Shown here piece after piece: positions 37,601 to 49,400 of a stretch of 64,000 nt of DNA. Each line of letters begins with the position of its first letter. Positions within the stretch are counted from its first letter, which is position 1. The notes under the pieces are model-generated. The model did no database searches and had not been told where the DNA came from. It saw only the letters and a program-made list of their open reading frames with translations. Position numbers and translations under genes: made by a program. This DNA is from Diprion similis (taxonomy: Eukaryota; Arthropoda; Insecta; Hymenoptera; Diprionidae). The stretch lies in assembly GCF_021155765.1 (NCBI RefSeq), contig NC_060115.1, positions 8,164,493 to 8,228,492 of the forward strand, read 5' to 3'.

Positions 37601-40600
37601 GTTGTAGTGTATATAATTCATTGAGATACAACATATATTGTATAAAAGTAAATAGCGCGCACCGTGATCTCTTTGGATAAAATATGTGACCCTTGGTTTG
37701 CAATGGTGTTATTATAATAACGAAATGGAAAAATATTCTTGGCTCAGCTTGTCAAGTTGACCATGCTTCAAAGGTCGGGCATATTTAGCAAATCTGTGCA
37801 TCTCGACCCAACTAAATAAGCTTAGCAAATACGAAGGCAATTACGATTGGATAAACGTTGCAAGTCTTATCGGTCAATGCACTCGCTCGTGGCGTATGGA
37901 TTAAAAATGCCTTGGAAGTAGATCGTAGTAATAATAAGAAAGAAAAAAAATTACATCAAAAGAAAGACGGGAAGTTACCGATTCCCTTATCTAATACCAT
38001 TAATTTTACTTCATTTTCTAGGTAATATCGTCAAGAAATTAACGATATCGAGGAAATTCAGTAGTAATAAATCTATTTTCGGGTACAGGATTTCGTAACT
38101 TTTGACATGTTTTTATCGTTTCGTTATAATTGCCTCTGTTTCCCCTTCAAATATCGATGTTATATATGCAACTTGACTTCCGTTAAACTCCTTGTTTTCA
38201 TCCTTAGTGTACGATGCCTCGGCTAAGATACCATCAGGATTGATTACCGGGAATTTGAAGCAATTAGGTAACTACGACGAGTGTCTTCGGGTCAAAAATC
38301 CCAATGGATTTGTCGGCCAGGCTTGCACAGCCGTGGTTAGCTTTGAAATTTGTAACGTCGACGTTGCCTCAAACGAAACTGACTTGGGGGACCTTCTGAT
38401 CAACGTCGCATTGGCATCGGTATGGTTATCCAATGCTCGAGATGAAGATCCAGGTAACCGTATTATTACAGTCACGTGTCGATTTTCAGGGGATGAAAGA
38501 CTGGGTCGGAGGTACTACGAATAAATACGAATGGACTTTGTGCGTTCCGTCGACCTGTACCTACAGAGAGATTCAAAGTAAGATCGTCACATCTCTCGAT
38601 CCTCTGAGGGTGGAGGGTAGAGTGCACGTGGACGTCAGTATGACAGAGAATTCTTGCCACACCGTTGAAACCGATGTGAAGAAATTGGATACAGCTGATT
38701 GGATTTACGTGTAAGTGAACACCTATACTGACGTACAATACGTTGTAATGATTTCTCAAAATTTCTATCATGCCACTGATAAAAACTGAGTGTAAAGAAG
38801 ACGAAAACGGAGTAGTAAGTAACTGGAGTTTAACCCTTAATGAGAACTTCCGGTTTGCAGTACTCTCCTGATATTATTCGCAGTGATTACAATCGTCAGC
38901 ACGGCCTTTGATCTGATCACGAGAAACAAGTACCAAGGAAAACGGAAAGGTGAAATATTACAGTAGTAAAAAAAGCACACCTTCCTATCGCACGTTTAAC
39001 TTTAAGCACTACATAATTCTCTGCACGGTATCAGATGTGAAACAGGTCGTTCTCACTTCCTTCTCGTTTTACACAAATGGCAAGGCTTTGCTGAACACCA
39101 AAAGAAACAGTGATTCAATTGGTTGCTTGGACGGATTAAGATTCCTCAGTATGTGCTGGATCATTTACGGTCACACGTATTACTTCACGATCATCGGTGT
39201 TCAATTGGATCTCAGCCACGTGCAGACGGTGAGTTAATTTTGCCGCGAATATTCTAGTAAGGCGATTTTCTTCGTTGTAAAGATTTTTTTCAAAATATAC
39301 TTTTGGCACGCCACGTTTACGCTGATGCTAGTGATCTTCGAAAGGGAAAGTGGATACCTCTAACTTTTGTGAAATGACCCTGCAGATGCACGAGGATTGG
39401 AGTACGCTCTTGTTGCTGAACGGTAACATCGTCACTGACACTTTCTTCCTTTTAAGTGGCCTGCTTTTAGCATACAGAAAATATTCTCAGAAGCAAAGAA
39501 ACCGCGGTTCCACCTTAAACCTGTTCGAGCTGTACGTTCGTCGCTACGTGAGGTAAACGATGAGCCGAAACCAGATCGGTGCCCTGGTTTTTGCAATTTT
39601 TTACTTTTTCCTTATCTTCGTTAGACTAACACCCGTTTACGCAATCGTGATTGGTTTTTACGCAACGATTTACAACAAGATTGGTTCTGGACCAGAATGG
39701 GACGTTGTGATCACCCCGAACAAAGAATATTGCCAGGCAAATTGGTGGACCAACTTGCTCTACGTCAACAATATGGTCAACATCGAAACGATGGTAGGTG
39801 AAATTGTCATCGAGTAACAAGATCACTTGCAGACTTCCGTTATCTCGCGAAAAAATACATCTTTCCATCTCACTCTACAGTGTATGACGCAGTCATGGTA
39901 CCTGGCGGTCGATATGCAGCTACTCTGGTTTTCACCAATATTCCTTTACCCGATGCTGAAGTTCAGTCGAGCCACCATTTTCTGGATTATTCTTGGGATC
40001 GGTATGGCCATGGCGATTGCTGTTCCTTTCGGCATAACTTACGCAATGGAACTCACGGGGACTATGCTGTACTACAAAGAGTAAGCAATCCCACTCAGCA
40101 ACTGTGTAAAACATTCCACACGAATTTGTTTCGTTAATGATTGTTGCTTTTATCAGCGCAACTGACCTGGCCAATGTCTTTTTGGAAATCTATACGAAAA
40201 CGTACGCCAGGGCTGGATCTTACTTGATTGGAATAGGGATCGGATACTTTCTCGCAAAATCAAAATCTCTATCCATCAAAATACCGAAGGTAAACTAGGA
40301 TTCGTTCATCAGCAATGTTCTACTTCTGTTTTGGAACGAAACCCGTCGTATCATTATCTGCAACGTAACCGTCGTTTCATTATTTCCCAGGCATACGCGA
40401 TAATCGGATGGATCATTACACTGGTGCTATTTGGGACGACGATATTCGGGCCACGAGGAATGTACTGTTTCGATCACGTTTACAACAGACTGGAGGCGAG
40501 TTTCTACGCAGGATTTCACAGGCCAGCTTTCGCACTGGCAGTATCCTGGATAATATTTGCGTGCGTACACGGAATAGCAGGTGGGATGTCAATACCGTTG

Positions 40601-41399
40601 AAGAAAATTCTGCAGATCATATGATTTTAAAGACAATACGTTTCATCCTAGGTCCGATTAACGGGTTCCTGGGATGGACCGGCTGGATGCCGTTGAGCAG
40701 ATTAACGTACAGCGCTTATCTGTCTCACTGCATAGTGCTACTGTACAATTCCGGAATCGCCCGAACACCCGGAAACCTGACGCCCTACACCGTGGTGAGT
40801 TGCTTTCTCCTTAACCTCGATTTTCAGACTCAACCGAAAGGCGACACTGACTGACCTCCCACGAATTAAAATCACAGGTTCACAACTTCATGGGTAACTT
40901 GGTCCTCGTCGTGGGATTATCGGCGGTGATCAGCTTGGTCTTCGAGATGCCGTTTATGACGCTGGACCGAATTTTGTGGAGGATCAAGGGTCGCCAGGCG
41001 GACCCAAAGTCGAATTTGCCGGGTCCCAGTCACCTGGAAAACGACGAAGAAATTTACAGATCGATCGATGGATCGCTATCATCGGTCTCGCAGATGTACA
41101 CGGACGTTGTTGGCATAGCAAAATCCGCAGGTGGATCCTACGTGACGAACTTCGACCCTAACAGCGGCTACTACGTTGACCAGGTGGACCGATCGACTAA
41201 GCCTGAGAACGTTTACACCTACATAGTCGGTTCGCAAATCGGCACTCCGCGGTCCGAAAGAAGGTACGACGTACCAACGAACCGGGCGACCAACTCTGCG
41301 GAAGGTCGTTTCGAGTCTACGGACGATATCGTCAACTTTGCCGAAAGCATGGACAGCCAGCAGTCGACGGGAGTTGACAACAAGGCGTATCAGGTCTGA
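34639..41399 (+). CDS. Nose-resistant-to-fluoxetine (NRF-6)-like acyltransferase
   Basis: Twelve coding exons: 34,639-34,861, 38,208-38,419, 38,490-38,710, 38,861-38,949, 39,035-39,228, 39,386-39,552, 39,625-39,793, 39,881-40,080, 40,157-40,289, 40,391-40,580, 40,652-40,794 and 40,878-41,399. They encode about 820 residues. Order: signal peptide (about 1-27), Cys-containing NRF domain (WALQMYDASAKIPSG, GNYDECL, CVPSTCT), a first membrane segment (TLLILFAVITIVSTAFDL, about 220-237), then the multi-pass acyltransferase-3 domain from about 275 (SIGCLDGLRFLS, YGHTYYFT, DTFFLLSGLLLAY, CMTQSWYLAVDMQ, LSRLTYSAYLSHC). It ends in a polar cytosolic tail of about 135 residues. C. elegans NRF-6 moves lipids and drugs across epithelia; substrates in insects are mostly unknown. 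One uncertainty: the strong donor at 38,454 is out of phase, so I used the in-phase donor at 38,420. A similar paralogue of this large family cannot be assigned. Confidence 0.92.
34862..38207 (+). other. First intron of the NRF-6-like gene (3.3 kb)
   Basis: GTGAGT follows the phase-1 end of exon 1 and CCTTAG precedes exon 2; joining them completes the codon ATG in the family motif ALQMYDASAK. The interior is AT-rich, with small unsupported open frames (for example 35,849-36,369 on the minus strand). No nested gene is recognised. Confidence 0.8.
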
Positions 41400-41973
41400 C
41401 GATAATCGGTCGGTCGACCGGATACAAAGAATTTCGAGCGAAGCTGACGCGCTTTGCAAGCTCAGCAATGATCGTGGTGCCGGGTCGAAACTTGCGGTCG
41501 TAAATGGAACAGGGAAATCGCCGACACCGTTGCAGAGGAATGGTACATAGTTTATATCGTAAAACTATGGTTAATTACTGCACGTGAAACCCCGTGGGTA
41601 GTTTTTTTTTTTTTTTTTTCTTATATGTATTTTCTTTTTTTCTCAGAGCTTTCGGTAATTCTCCACACAGAGAGTCAGAGATTTTATTTATGCTATACCG
41701 TACCTAGCGTTTTAATAACGCGAAAATTAACCAAGTATATACCGCACTGTGTGATCGATAAAATATGACTATTATACCTACGGTAGTTTAAAAGAGAAAT
41801 AGAAGTATTACCTAGTTGTAGCTATTTAGCGAGATATTTTCGGGTTAAATTCTAAATAGGCAGTTCATACTTTCTTACGTAAGTTGTTTTTTCTTCATCC
41901 TTATACGTACAATTATATCCAGCGTGTAGTTTTCACGTTAAGGCTGAGTATTTTTGTTTAATTGTCTTTATGT

Positions 41974-42006
<33 letters not shown>

Positions 42007-42035
42007 TATTTTTATATTACAAATAAATGAATAAA
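41400..42035 (+). other. 3'UTR and polyadenylation signals of the NRF-6-like gene
   Basis: After the TGA at 41,397-41,399 the sequence becomes AT-rich, with poly-T runs at 41,602-41,619 and 41,976-42,004. Two AATAAA signals at 42,022-42,027 and 42,030-42,035 mark the probable end of the transcript, giving a 3'UTR of about 0.65 kb. Confidence 0.6.
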
Positions 42036-45000
42036 CTGTTTTAATTTTCATTTACCGTCCATGTCATTTTTACACCCTCTCAATTACTTCCCAACTTGAC
42101 CCTTTTCAGTATGCAAAAATTCTACGAATGGTAAAAGTATTTTATGCATAATATACTCGCTGTCAAGGAAAACTGTCAAACTTTTCGTTCCTGTATGGTG
42201 AAATAAATTTCCCTCAAAAATGAGCAGAGGTAGTATCGGTTACTTCCACGTATGGGACAGAGTCCGCATTGTTACTCGATAGCAACTCTTCTTCCGAGCT
42301 AGCGTGAAGCGTTCCCTACTACAATTCATATCTGACACGTCAGCCAAAAGTGACAAAGAGGTGTTAAAATATCCCTTTGAAACCGAACCTGCATAAACAT
42401 GGTCCTGAACCAGCTTAAAAGAAACTGTACGATCAGTAAATTCCGAGTATATTTCTGGTCGTCTTTGTGTTTTTAAGCATTTTTCTCACCTTAGAAAAAA
42501 ACGAAAAGAAAAAAAGAAAACAATTCAGAAAAATATATACCCTTGATTTATAAGAAGGAATCACTCCGAATAAATCGTTAACTATAAGTTGACTGTCAAT
42601 GTGATTGAAAAATGAAAAAAACACCCGCAAAAATTACACTAATAGCTAATAATTGTAAGTGAAAAGCTTGCACACTTGCTGTGTAGCACGGTTAACGCTT
42701 AATGGAGCCGTTTAGCTTCGCTCAGGGAATCTCTGGGGCGAGAGGCGCGTGTTCTTACGACTCCTGAGGGACGGTTCTGACTGCGAACCGCAATTGCAAA
42801 GGCAATGGTGTTGAATAACTGCGTGGGAATTGGCGAAGTTCCAGGGTAGGTTTTGCAATCGTCGAAGTACCTTGCACTGGCGGTTCTGTGTTGTGTCGCA
42901 TCTTTCGAAGCGTGACGATTCGCAAGGGGTTGTCTGTTAGGTATGTTTATTATAGTGCGATTCTGTGTATGGTATATACATATATATATATAATTGTAAC
43001 GTAGCGGTATAAATCAAACCGATGCTTGTGTGTTTGAGAAGGTTCGAAGGATACGAAAAAAGGACTTCATTTCCTTTTCCTTGAAGCGAATGCGAAAAAT
43101 GTCGAGTTTCAAACATCCGCAGACACTCGAGTGTGATGCATGGGTTGTTTATACTATCTGGCAGCGAGAGAATAGCATGAAATAACTTTCCTAAGTCAAG
43201 GATTTCGATCTCAGATATTGTAAATATTTATACCTTGGTTCCTCATTTTCATATTTTACACAATGTCAAAGTTCACGGAAGAGCTTTTATAAATCAAACA
43301 CTTGTGCATATTCTCTTCATGGAGATGACACGAGTTTTCAGTGCTCACTTAGTCACTTTTGACATTGTCCTTTTGGTTTATCCGGGTTGTCGACCCTGTC
43401 AAATAGGGTGAAATGTGAACGTAGAAATGTTTAGGGCTTATTTCAAATATTCGTGAATATCTTGAAAATCATTTCTCCAAGCTCTTTAGCAAGTAAATTT
43501 CCATAATTCAATTTTGAAAAGAATTATGAACGAAAATGTGTAACGTCTAAAGTTAGCTGCACATTTTTTTTTTTTTTTTTTTTTTTATCTTTAATTACAA
43601 AATTTATCGTAATACTCGGTATCTTATATTTCTCATTTTTAAAAACAATTATAATTTCTAAGAATGTTGAACCCTACCGGCCGATGGAACATGGAAAAAT
43701 GATATTTCAAGAATATAAGGAGCCTCCATTTTTCCTGAACACTACATAATTATGTGATCGAAAGTAAATCAATTCCACATCCGGTACAAAAGATTCAGAG
43801 CAATTTTTGCTCAACGTATTTATTTTGGGTAGAAAAATCGGTAACAAAAAGCGGCAGAAGTGAATGAAATCACGTCCGGATTGATTTTTTTTTTCCTCTC
43901 TGTTACCATATTGCGAATGCGAAACACAGGATGCCTTTCGCTGTGTGTCCTACCGTCCGTACGATCTCCGGTTACAGTTTATTACGGTCGGGAGGAGTGC
44001 CGAGGACTCGGTAACATTCGAAAAATCGGGTATCCCTGCACGCGTCTGCATAGCCACCCTCGAATACTTGGTGACAATAGTTAAGCCCGGATGGGATGTA
44101 TCCTAGGGAGGTCGGCGCCAAGGAAACCTCGTCGAACGTACCGTAAGATGTCGTCCTACCTTTGACCCTGCGAAAGGCTGCACCAGGCAAGAAAAGCAAC
44201 TGGACAACAATATTTCGAAAGGCATATGCCGATCCGGAGCAGCGTTGGCAAAGACGAATGCCGCCGGTTTCAGACCCCGACCTCCGACTCTGCCCTTCAT
44301 TTCCCATTCTTTTGAATATTGTTGCGTTATGACTTTGAGGGGTCTCGGATGGCGGGTGACTAAACGGGGTGTCGCACATGTCGGTCGAACCTCGAAGGTC
44401 CCACCCGTAAATACAATCCATGCGTTTGTCTGGCGCGACGGGGTGTCGAGGCATGTGCGGTCCAAACCAGAGAGCAACCCTTAATTTGCGCAATGAGGGA
44501 GGCAATCGAATAATGGAGACTGGATTTGTATTTAGGGAAATTGAATCCTCGCTTTCACCGCAACTCCACTCGCGCCCGTGTGCACCTGATGATACGCGAC
44601 TCCGGAAACGGAAAACACATTTGCTTAATTACGCGTGCTCGCTCTGGCACTTCGAACCCTCGGATATTTATCTCTCCGATTGCATTCACCTTGGATGCAT
44701 AATAAACAGCGTTTGTTCGGGATTATTTTCTGTGACGATATCAGTTGGGATTGTGGGATACGACATGTGAGCGTGGCTGAGCAATATGGCGTTGAAAAAA
44801 GGAATCAATTATTATGATATATATTCTAGATTTTTAAGGGATAGGAGTTAGATAGATAGAAATTACGTTTAAATACAGAGGCACTGATTACAAGCATAGT
44901 TGCAAGCTCGAAATCGTGAAATTGAAAAAAAATTAAGTTTGGCTAAATGTGCTCGATTTGTTTGTCAAATTTATTCCGTCATTTGGGATAAACTGTGTAA

Positions 45001-45367
45001 TTCAGACCTGCGAACTGTAATCAGTGACTCCAAAGATCTAAGAACAGAACAAGAGTCTTTCTTCGAAATTTGTCGGCTTTAGAGGGCTGAAATCATATCG
45101 AAGCCTGATAATAATGAGAATAAAATTGCCGAAAGTAAAAGAATAAAAAAAAGCGTGGGTGACGTTGTTTGCGCAAAGTTTCTTCAACCTCGCCACCGTT
45201 GCATTATTGAGACTAACTTTTTGCAAGACAATGGCAGTCTGACAAACTGAGCCCGCCATGAAACGAGGTGATCGCGAGATGACAAGTAAAGAGATCGAGG
45301 GTGACGGGTAAGCGTGGAGCATGTAAGAAAGCGGTGTGAAAGACGATGAGAAGGGAGAGCGAGATGT

Positions 45368-46448
45368 TCAAGTGGTTGCACGTGATACGAGGGTCAAGTC
45401 GTGCGAGAGAGGGATGATCGTGTGTGTGTGTGTGTGTCGTGAGGCCGAGAGGAATCCACGAACGCGAGGATATCTTCGCATAAGAATAAGTCGTGAAAAG
45501 GTGGAGGGATGCTGCGGTAGGAAGTCTCGTAAATCGTTGTAAGCCTGGCGCCATGCAGCAAGAAATATCCTCGGAGAAAACCGAGGCCAACAAAGTTGCT
45601 CACGGATTGGGGATAAGCTAACAAAGTGAGAGCAGAGTCAAGTGTGCCAATGTTTCGGGACTCCCGAGTGTCTATCCCGAGAGGCAGGAGAGGCAGGACT
45701 CGTTTATCCCTGAAAAGTTCCGACTCTCGAACCAGAAACGAAGTCGAAGAGACCGACGCAGAAATATCTTGCTGACAGATTTATCCCACCCCGGGCACTT
45801 TCCTCTTTATTTATACTTTCGCGTTGTTCTTTCTCAATTCTTTGGGCTTCTTACTAATTGCGGAGTAAAATCATAAAATTGACTTGATTTAGGTAAGTAT
45901 GTATACCAGTTACTGACCCTGTCTCAATTATTGATCTTTTTGGGTTGCATCTGTTAGATCCTTAGTTATAAAGTTACCAAAAAATTAATTTCTAGTGTCT
46001 AACTCTCTAGTAGTTGGTTTCAGTAATCGAAAAATTCAAAATTTGTGCCTTCAATTTATAAGTTTGGAAAATAAAAGTACCTTAACATCGTAGATAATAA
46101 TCATGGGAGTAAATTAGATCAAGTACGTCTCATTAAAAATTGCAACTGACGTTAATGGTAATTATGTAATTGTCATTCGTTTGCTGATTGTAAAAATGTT
46201 TTATACTCGCACATTCCATTCCGTATGTAATCGCAATCAGTAGAAACTTTTCTCTTATCTTCTATAGGTAAATGAACACCGATATTGCACAAGCATTCAA
46301 CTCGAGTTTATTCGCGCAGCATGGCACGGAGAATGTGCAGCAGTGCAGCTACTCTACAACGGTCCTTGAAAGATTCTTATCTTTATCCTCGGGCCTGTTG
46401 AACGGATCAAGTGGTTGGTCCCGATCTAAACTCGAATCAGGCACTTGA
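45368..46448. promoter_or_regulatory. Candidate NK-2/Tinman plus GATA site cluster
   Basis: TCAAGTGG occurs at 45,368-45,375 and 46,407-46,414, both followed by TTG. TCAAGTG lies at 45,638-45,644 and the reverse form CACTTGA at 46,442-46,448. GATAAG-type sites are at about 45,612 and 46,377-46,387. In Drosophila, Hand is activated in heart by Tinman and GATA factors through such sites. The cluster lies 8.5-9.5 kb upstream of the first Hand gene. Two other exact octamers occur elsewhere in the window, so chance is not excluded. Confidence 0.25.
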
Positions 46449-49400
46449 ATTTTATGCCGCAAAATCAATCCGGAATTTTGCTTTGCGGACTTTCTTCGGC
46501 ATGTAACGAGCTACAAACGTGTATAATATATCTATACCGAAATGAAGAGCCGTGGCGGTTAACCAGTGTTAATGGGATCGTATTAAACGTGAGCTCTGCA
46601 AACAAAACACGAGATCGAATTACACTTGCGAGTAAAGAGATCTCCGTGACGTGGGTTCCGCCCCTCAGGGACTTGCTGGACCAAAACGAGGGCGGTTCGA
46701 GGACGTCGACCATCGCTTCCCGGCTTTCCGTTACATTTTATCCAACGTCTCTTCCTCCTTTTTTCATCACGAATTTAAATTCACGAATACATATCCAGTC
46801 CAAAAATGCCAAGGCAGACGAATTGGACGTTTGAAAATGGCACAAATGGAAGGAAAAAATGTTGCTGCAGAAATTTTCGCCTGTCGCCTGATGTCGTGAT
46901 ACGGATATATCTCCATGTGACGTGGGCTTGTGTCCTTGCGCCATTTGATACACGCACACATTTATTATGTTGGAAGTTTTTGCTAGCTGAGCTCAAGGTA
47001 CTTGACTGACTCGGGCGCTACCGTGGGAAAAGTCGAGATAAACCCACTTCAGAATCTAAGCTAATTTAGCTTGGAAGCAAATTGGATATGCATCCAGCAC
47101 TTTGTTTAAAATCAGAACCTTTCCCTGGGCACGGGAGCATATCAGTCGACGGGTTCATACCGCACGCGACAAGCAGCCTCATTTCCGGAATTTTTTATTT
47201 CGAGACGGAGCGTGTCGCGGTCGTTGATTAAAAGTCCTACTTTCATGAATAAAAATTCATTTGTATGTATATATATGCAGTTTTAAAATTAAGAAAAATA
47301 TTGTTTTTATCATATACTGTTTTCTACCGACGTGTGAAGCTCGGCGTATAGATACACTCGTCTCGGTTCATAGAGCAGGAATATATGACGTCTAAGCCCG
47401 TCGGCGCCTCGAGTGAAACCTAATACGTCTTAAATTTTATTAACCTAGATCAGGAATGATTTTTCAACAACGGCCCACTGTGTGGCTTGTGTGGAAAAGA
47501 CGAACCGCTCGAACAAAAAGGGTTAGTGTTTATTGTTCCGAGAGTGAAATACGACTTTCCCAAAGCTTCGAGGTATTCTTGTTGTTTTTTGCTTTCCTTC
47601 TTTACACCGTTTCCACAAATTCTCAAATCCCGCACGCGTTACCTCGTTACTTCTCCCGAACTCCTGCAACAACAAAATATCCAGAATTTATTCTCCTCGG
47701 AAATGTCAGTGTGTGCCTCTACGTAACAGGGGATCCGCAAGTTTTATTCTACGTACACCGTGAAAAAACAACCATCTTCCATACATGGGTAAAAATGATG
47801 ATAAAAATTTGTCCGAGTATGTGGAAACCATTTACTCCTGTTTAAAAAAAGCAGAAAACGGTGAATCTAATCATTAGGCGACTTGTTACGTAAAGCAATG
47901 AAAAGCTCCCAGGAAAAACGAAGCTGGACTTTTCCCAGCTCTAATTCTGTTCTCAAACGCAAGGTAGAAGGGTAATTTTTGGCACTTTACTCGGAAGCTG
48001 GTGCTGATGCAGGAGCATTTTGTAGAGTGGTAAACGGTGCAACGGCGTACGGATGTGTTGGGAGCAAATCGAGGGGGCCATGTGGCTCTCGGATGCGATA
48101 TCAAATCATATACCACGAAGAGCTAAGGCTGGATACGCGCAGGCGTGCAAACCCCGTGGTATATAAAAATAGTTTATTGCGTTACCAAGTATTAATGGAA
48201 CTCCGGATCCAGCGCGAGAGTCGAAAGTTACGGCTTGCGGCTCGTACCTACTCTGGATTCTACAAGTAAACAAGTTTCATTCTTTCACTCGAAGAACGAA
48301 ATGAAAAAGAAGATTATTGATGATTCTGGTTGCACTGGAAATTCGGATAAACTGCAATACCGCAGCTCGTTCGAATGATCGAATACACAGGCACAAAACC
48401 GGTCTTTTGACACCTTGAGATTCCAAGCGTTTTACTACCGTTTTTCTCTCAGCTCGGAAGATACTTCGAGTACCCGTCAACCTAGACGTGCTCAGAAACG
48501 CATAAACTGAATGACGAATCCGCAGTTGTAACACCCAATGACTATCCTCTTCCTCACCGAATTGCCTGCCACGAGGTGCTAATTGCGTTTAAGTGACAGT
48601 TGTGGGACAAGTTGTGTGAAAAATTTTCACTCAATTTATCGAGGTAGAATTTTAACCGGTTGAAGCTGCTGTCTTGTATAAATTGACATTGAAAATTATT
48701 ACCAGAAATTACAATTGTTGAGAAAAAAAAAAAAAATTACGTTCTCATTATTTCACATTCAATAAAAAATGTTGTAAATAATGATGATGACGTTTAAACT
48801 TGAATGAATTATACTTTCTTTCTGTTTCAACATTCCAATTGTCAGCGTTTTCAACTGTTCAGAAAAGTAGCGTAATGAAATTATTTTTTCAAGAACTCAA
48901 CCTGGCAAGATTATTCCCATTATAAAAATCACGAAGGAAGAAAAACGTTTACATTTAATCATTTCTTTTCTGAATGATTACAACATCTAAAGACTAAATA
49001 AGTAATCCTGTGAAGCTCGACTTGATCTTAATTTTGTTGAAAGCTTGTATGTTGCACCAAAATAATTCGTCACAAAGTGCTGAACTTTAATTATGTGACT
49101 ATATTCAATCGTGGGTGAAATAAGAAATCGAAATACGGTCCAAGTCCAGTTATCTATCCGTGTTTTACATCCATCCATACCTGCGGTTCGAGAACGAAAT
49201 GATAATCGCTTTGAACACACAGATCGTTAAACGCTAGTTAGAGTAATTGCCATTTTTTGTCTCGACTTCTCGTTCAACCCAGCATCGGCAACCTTTTGAA
49301 AAGTAGAGGAACGGGGAGGAGTATGAGGATGAAGGGGAGGATAAACGAACGACAGGAAGGAAGCATTTATGGCAGGTGCAGCGGTTGCCTGCGGGTGGCG

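Noticed and set aside
43860-44505. Overlapping open frames up to 177 codons in a GC-richer stretch
   Set aside because: Frames are open on both strands because of composition; no domain, splice sites or start context support coding.
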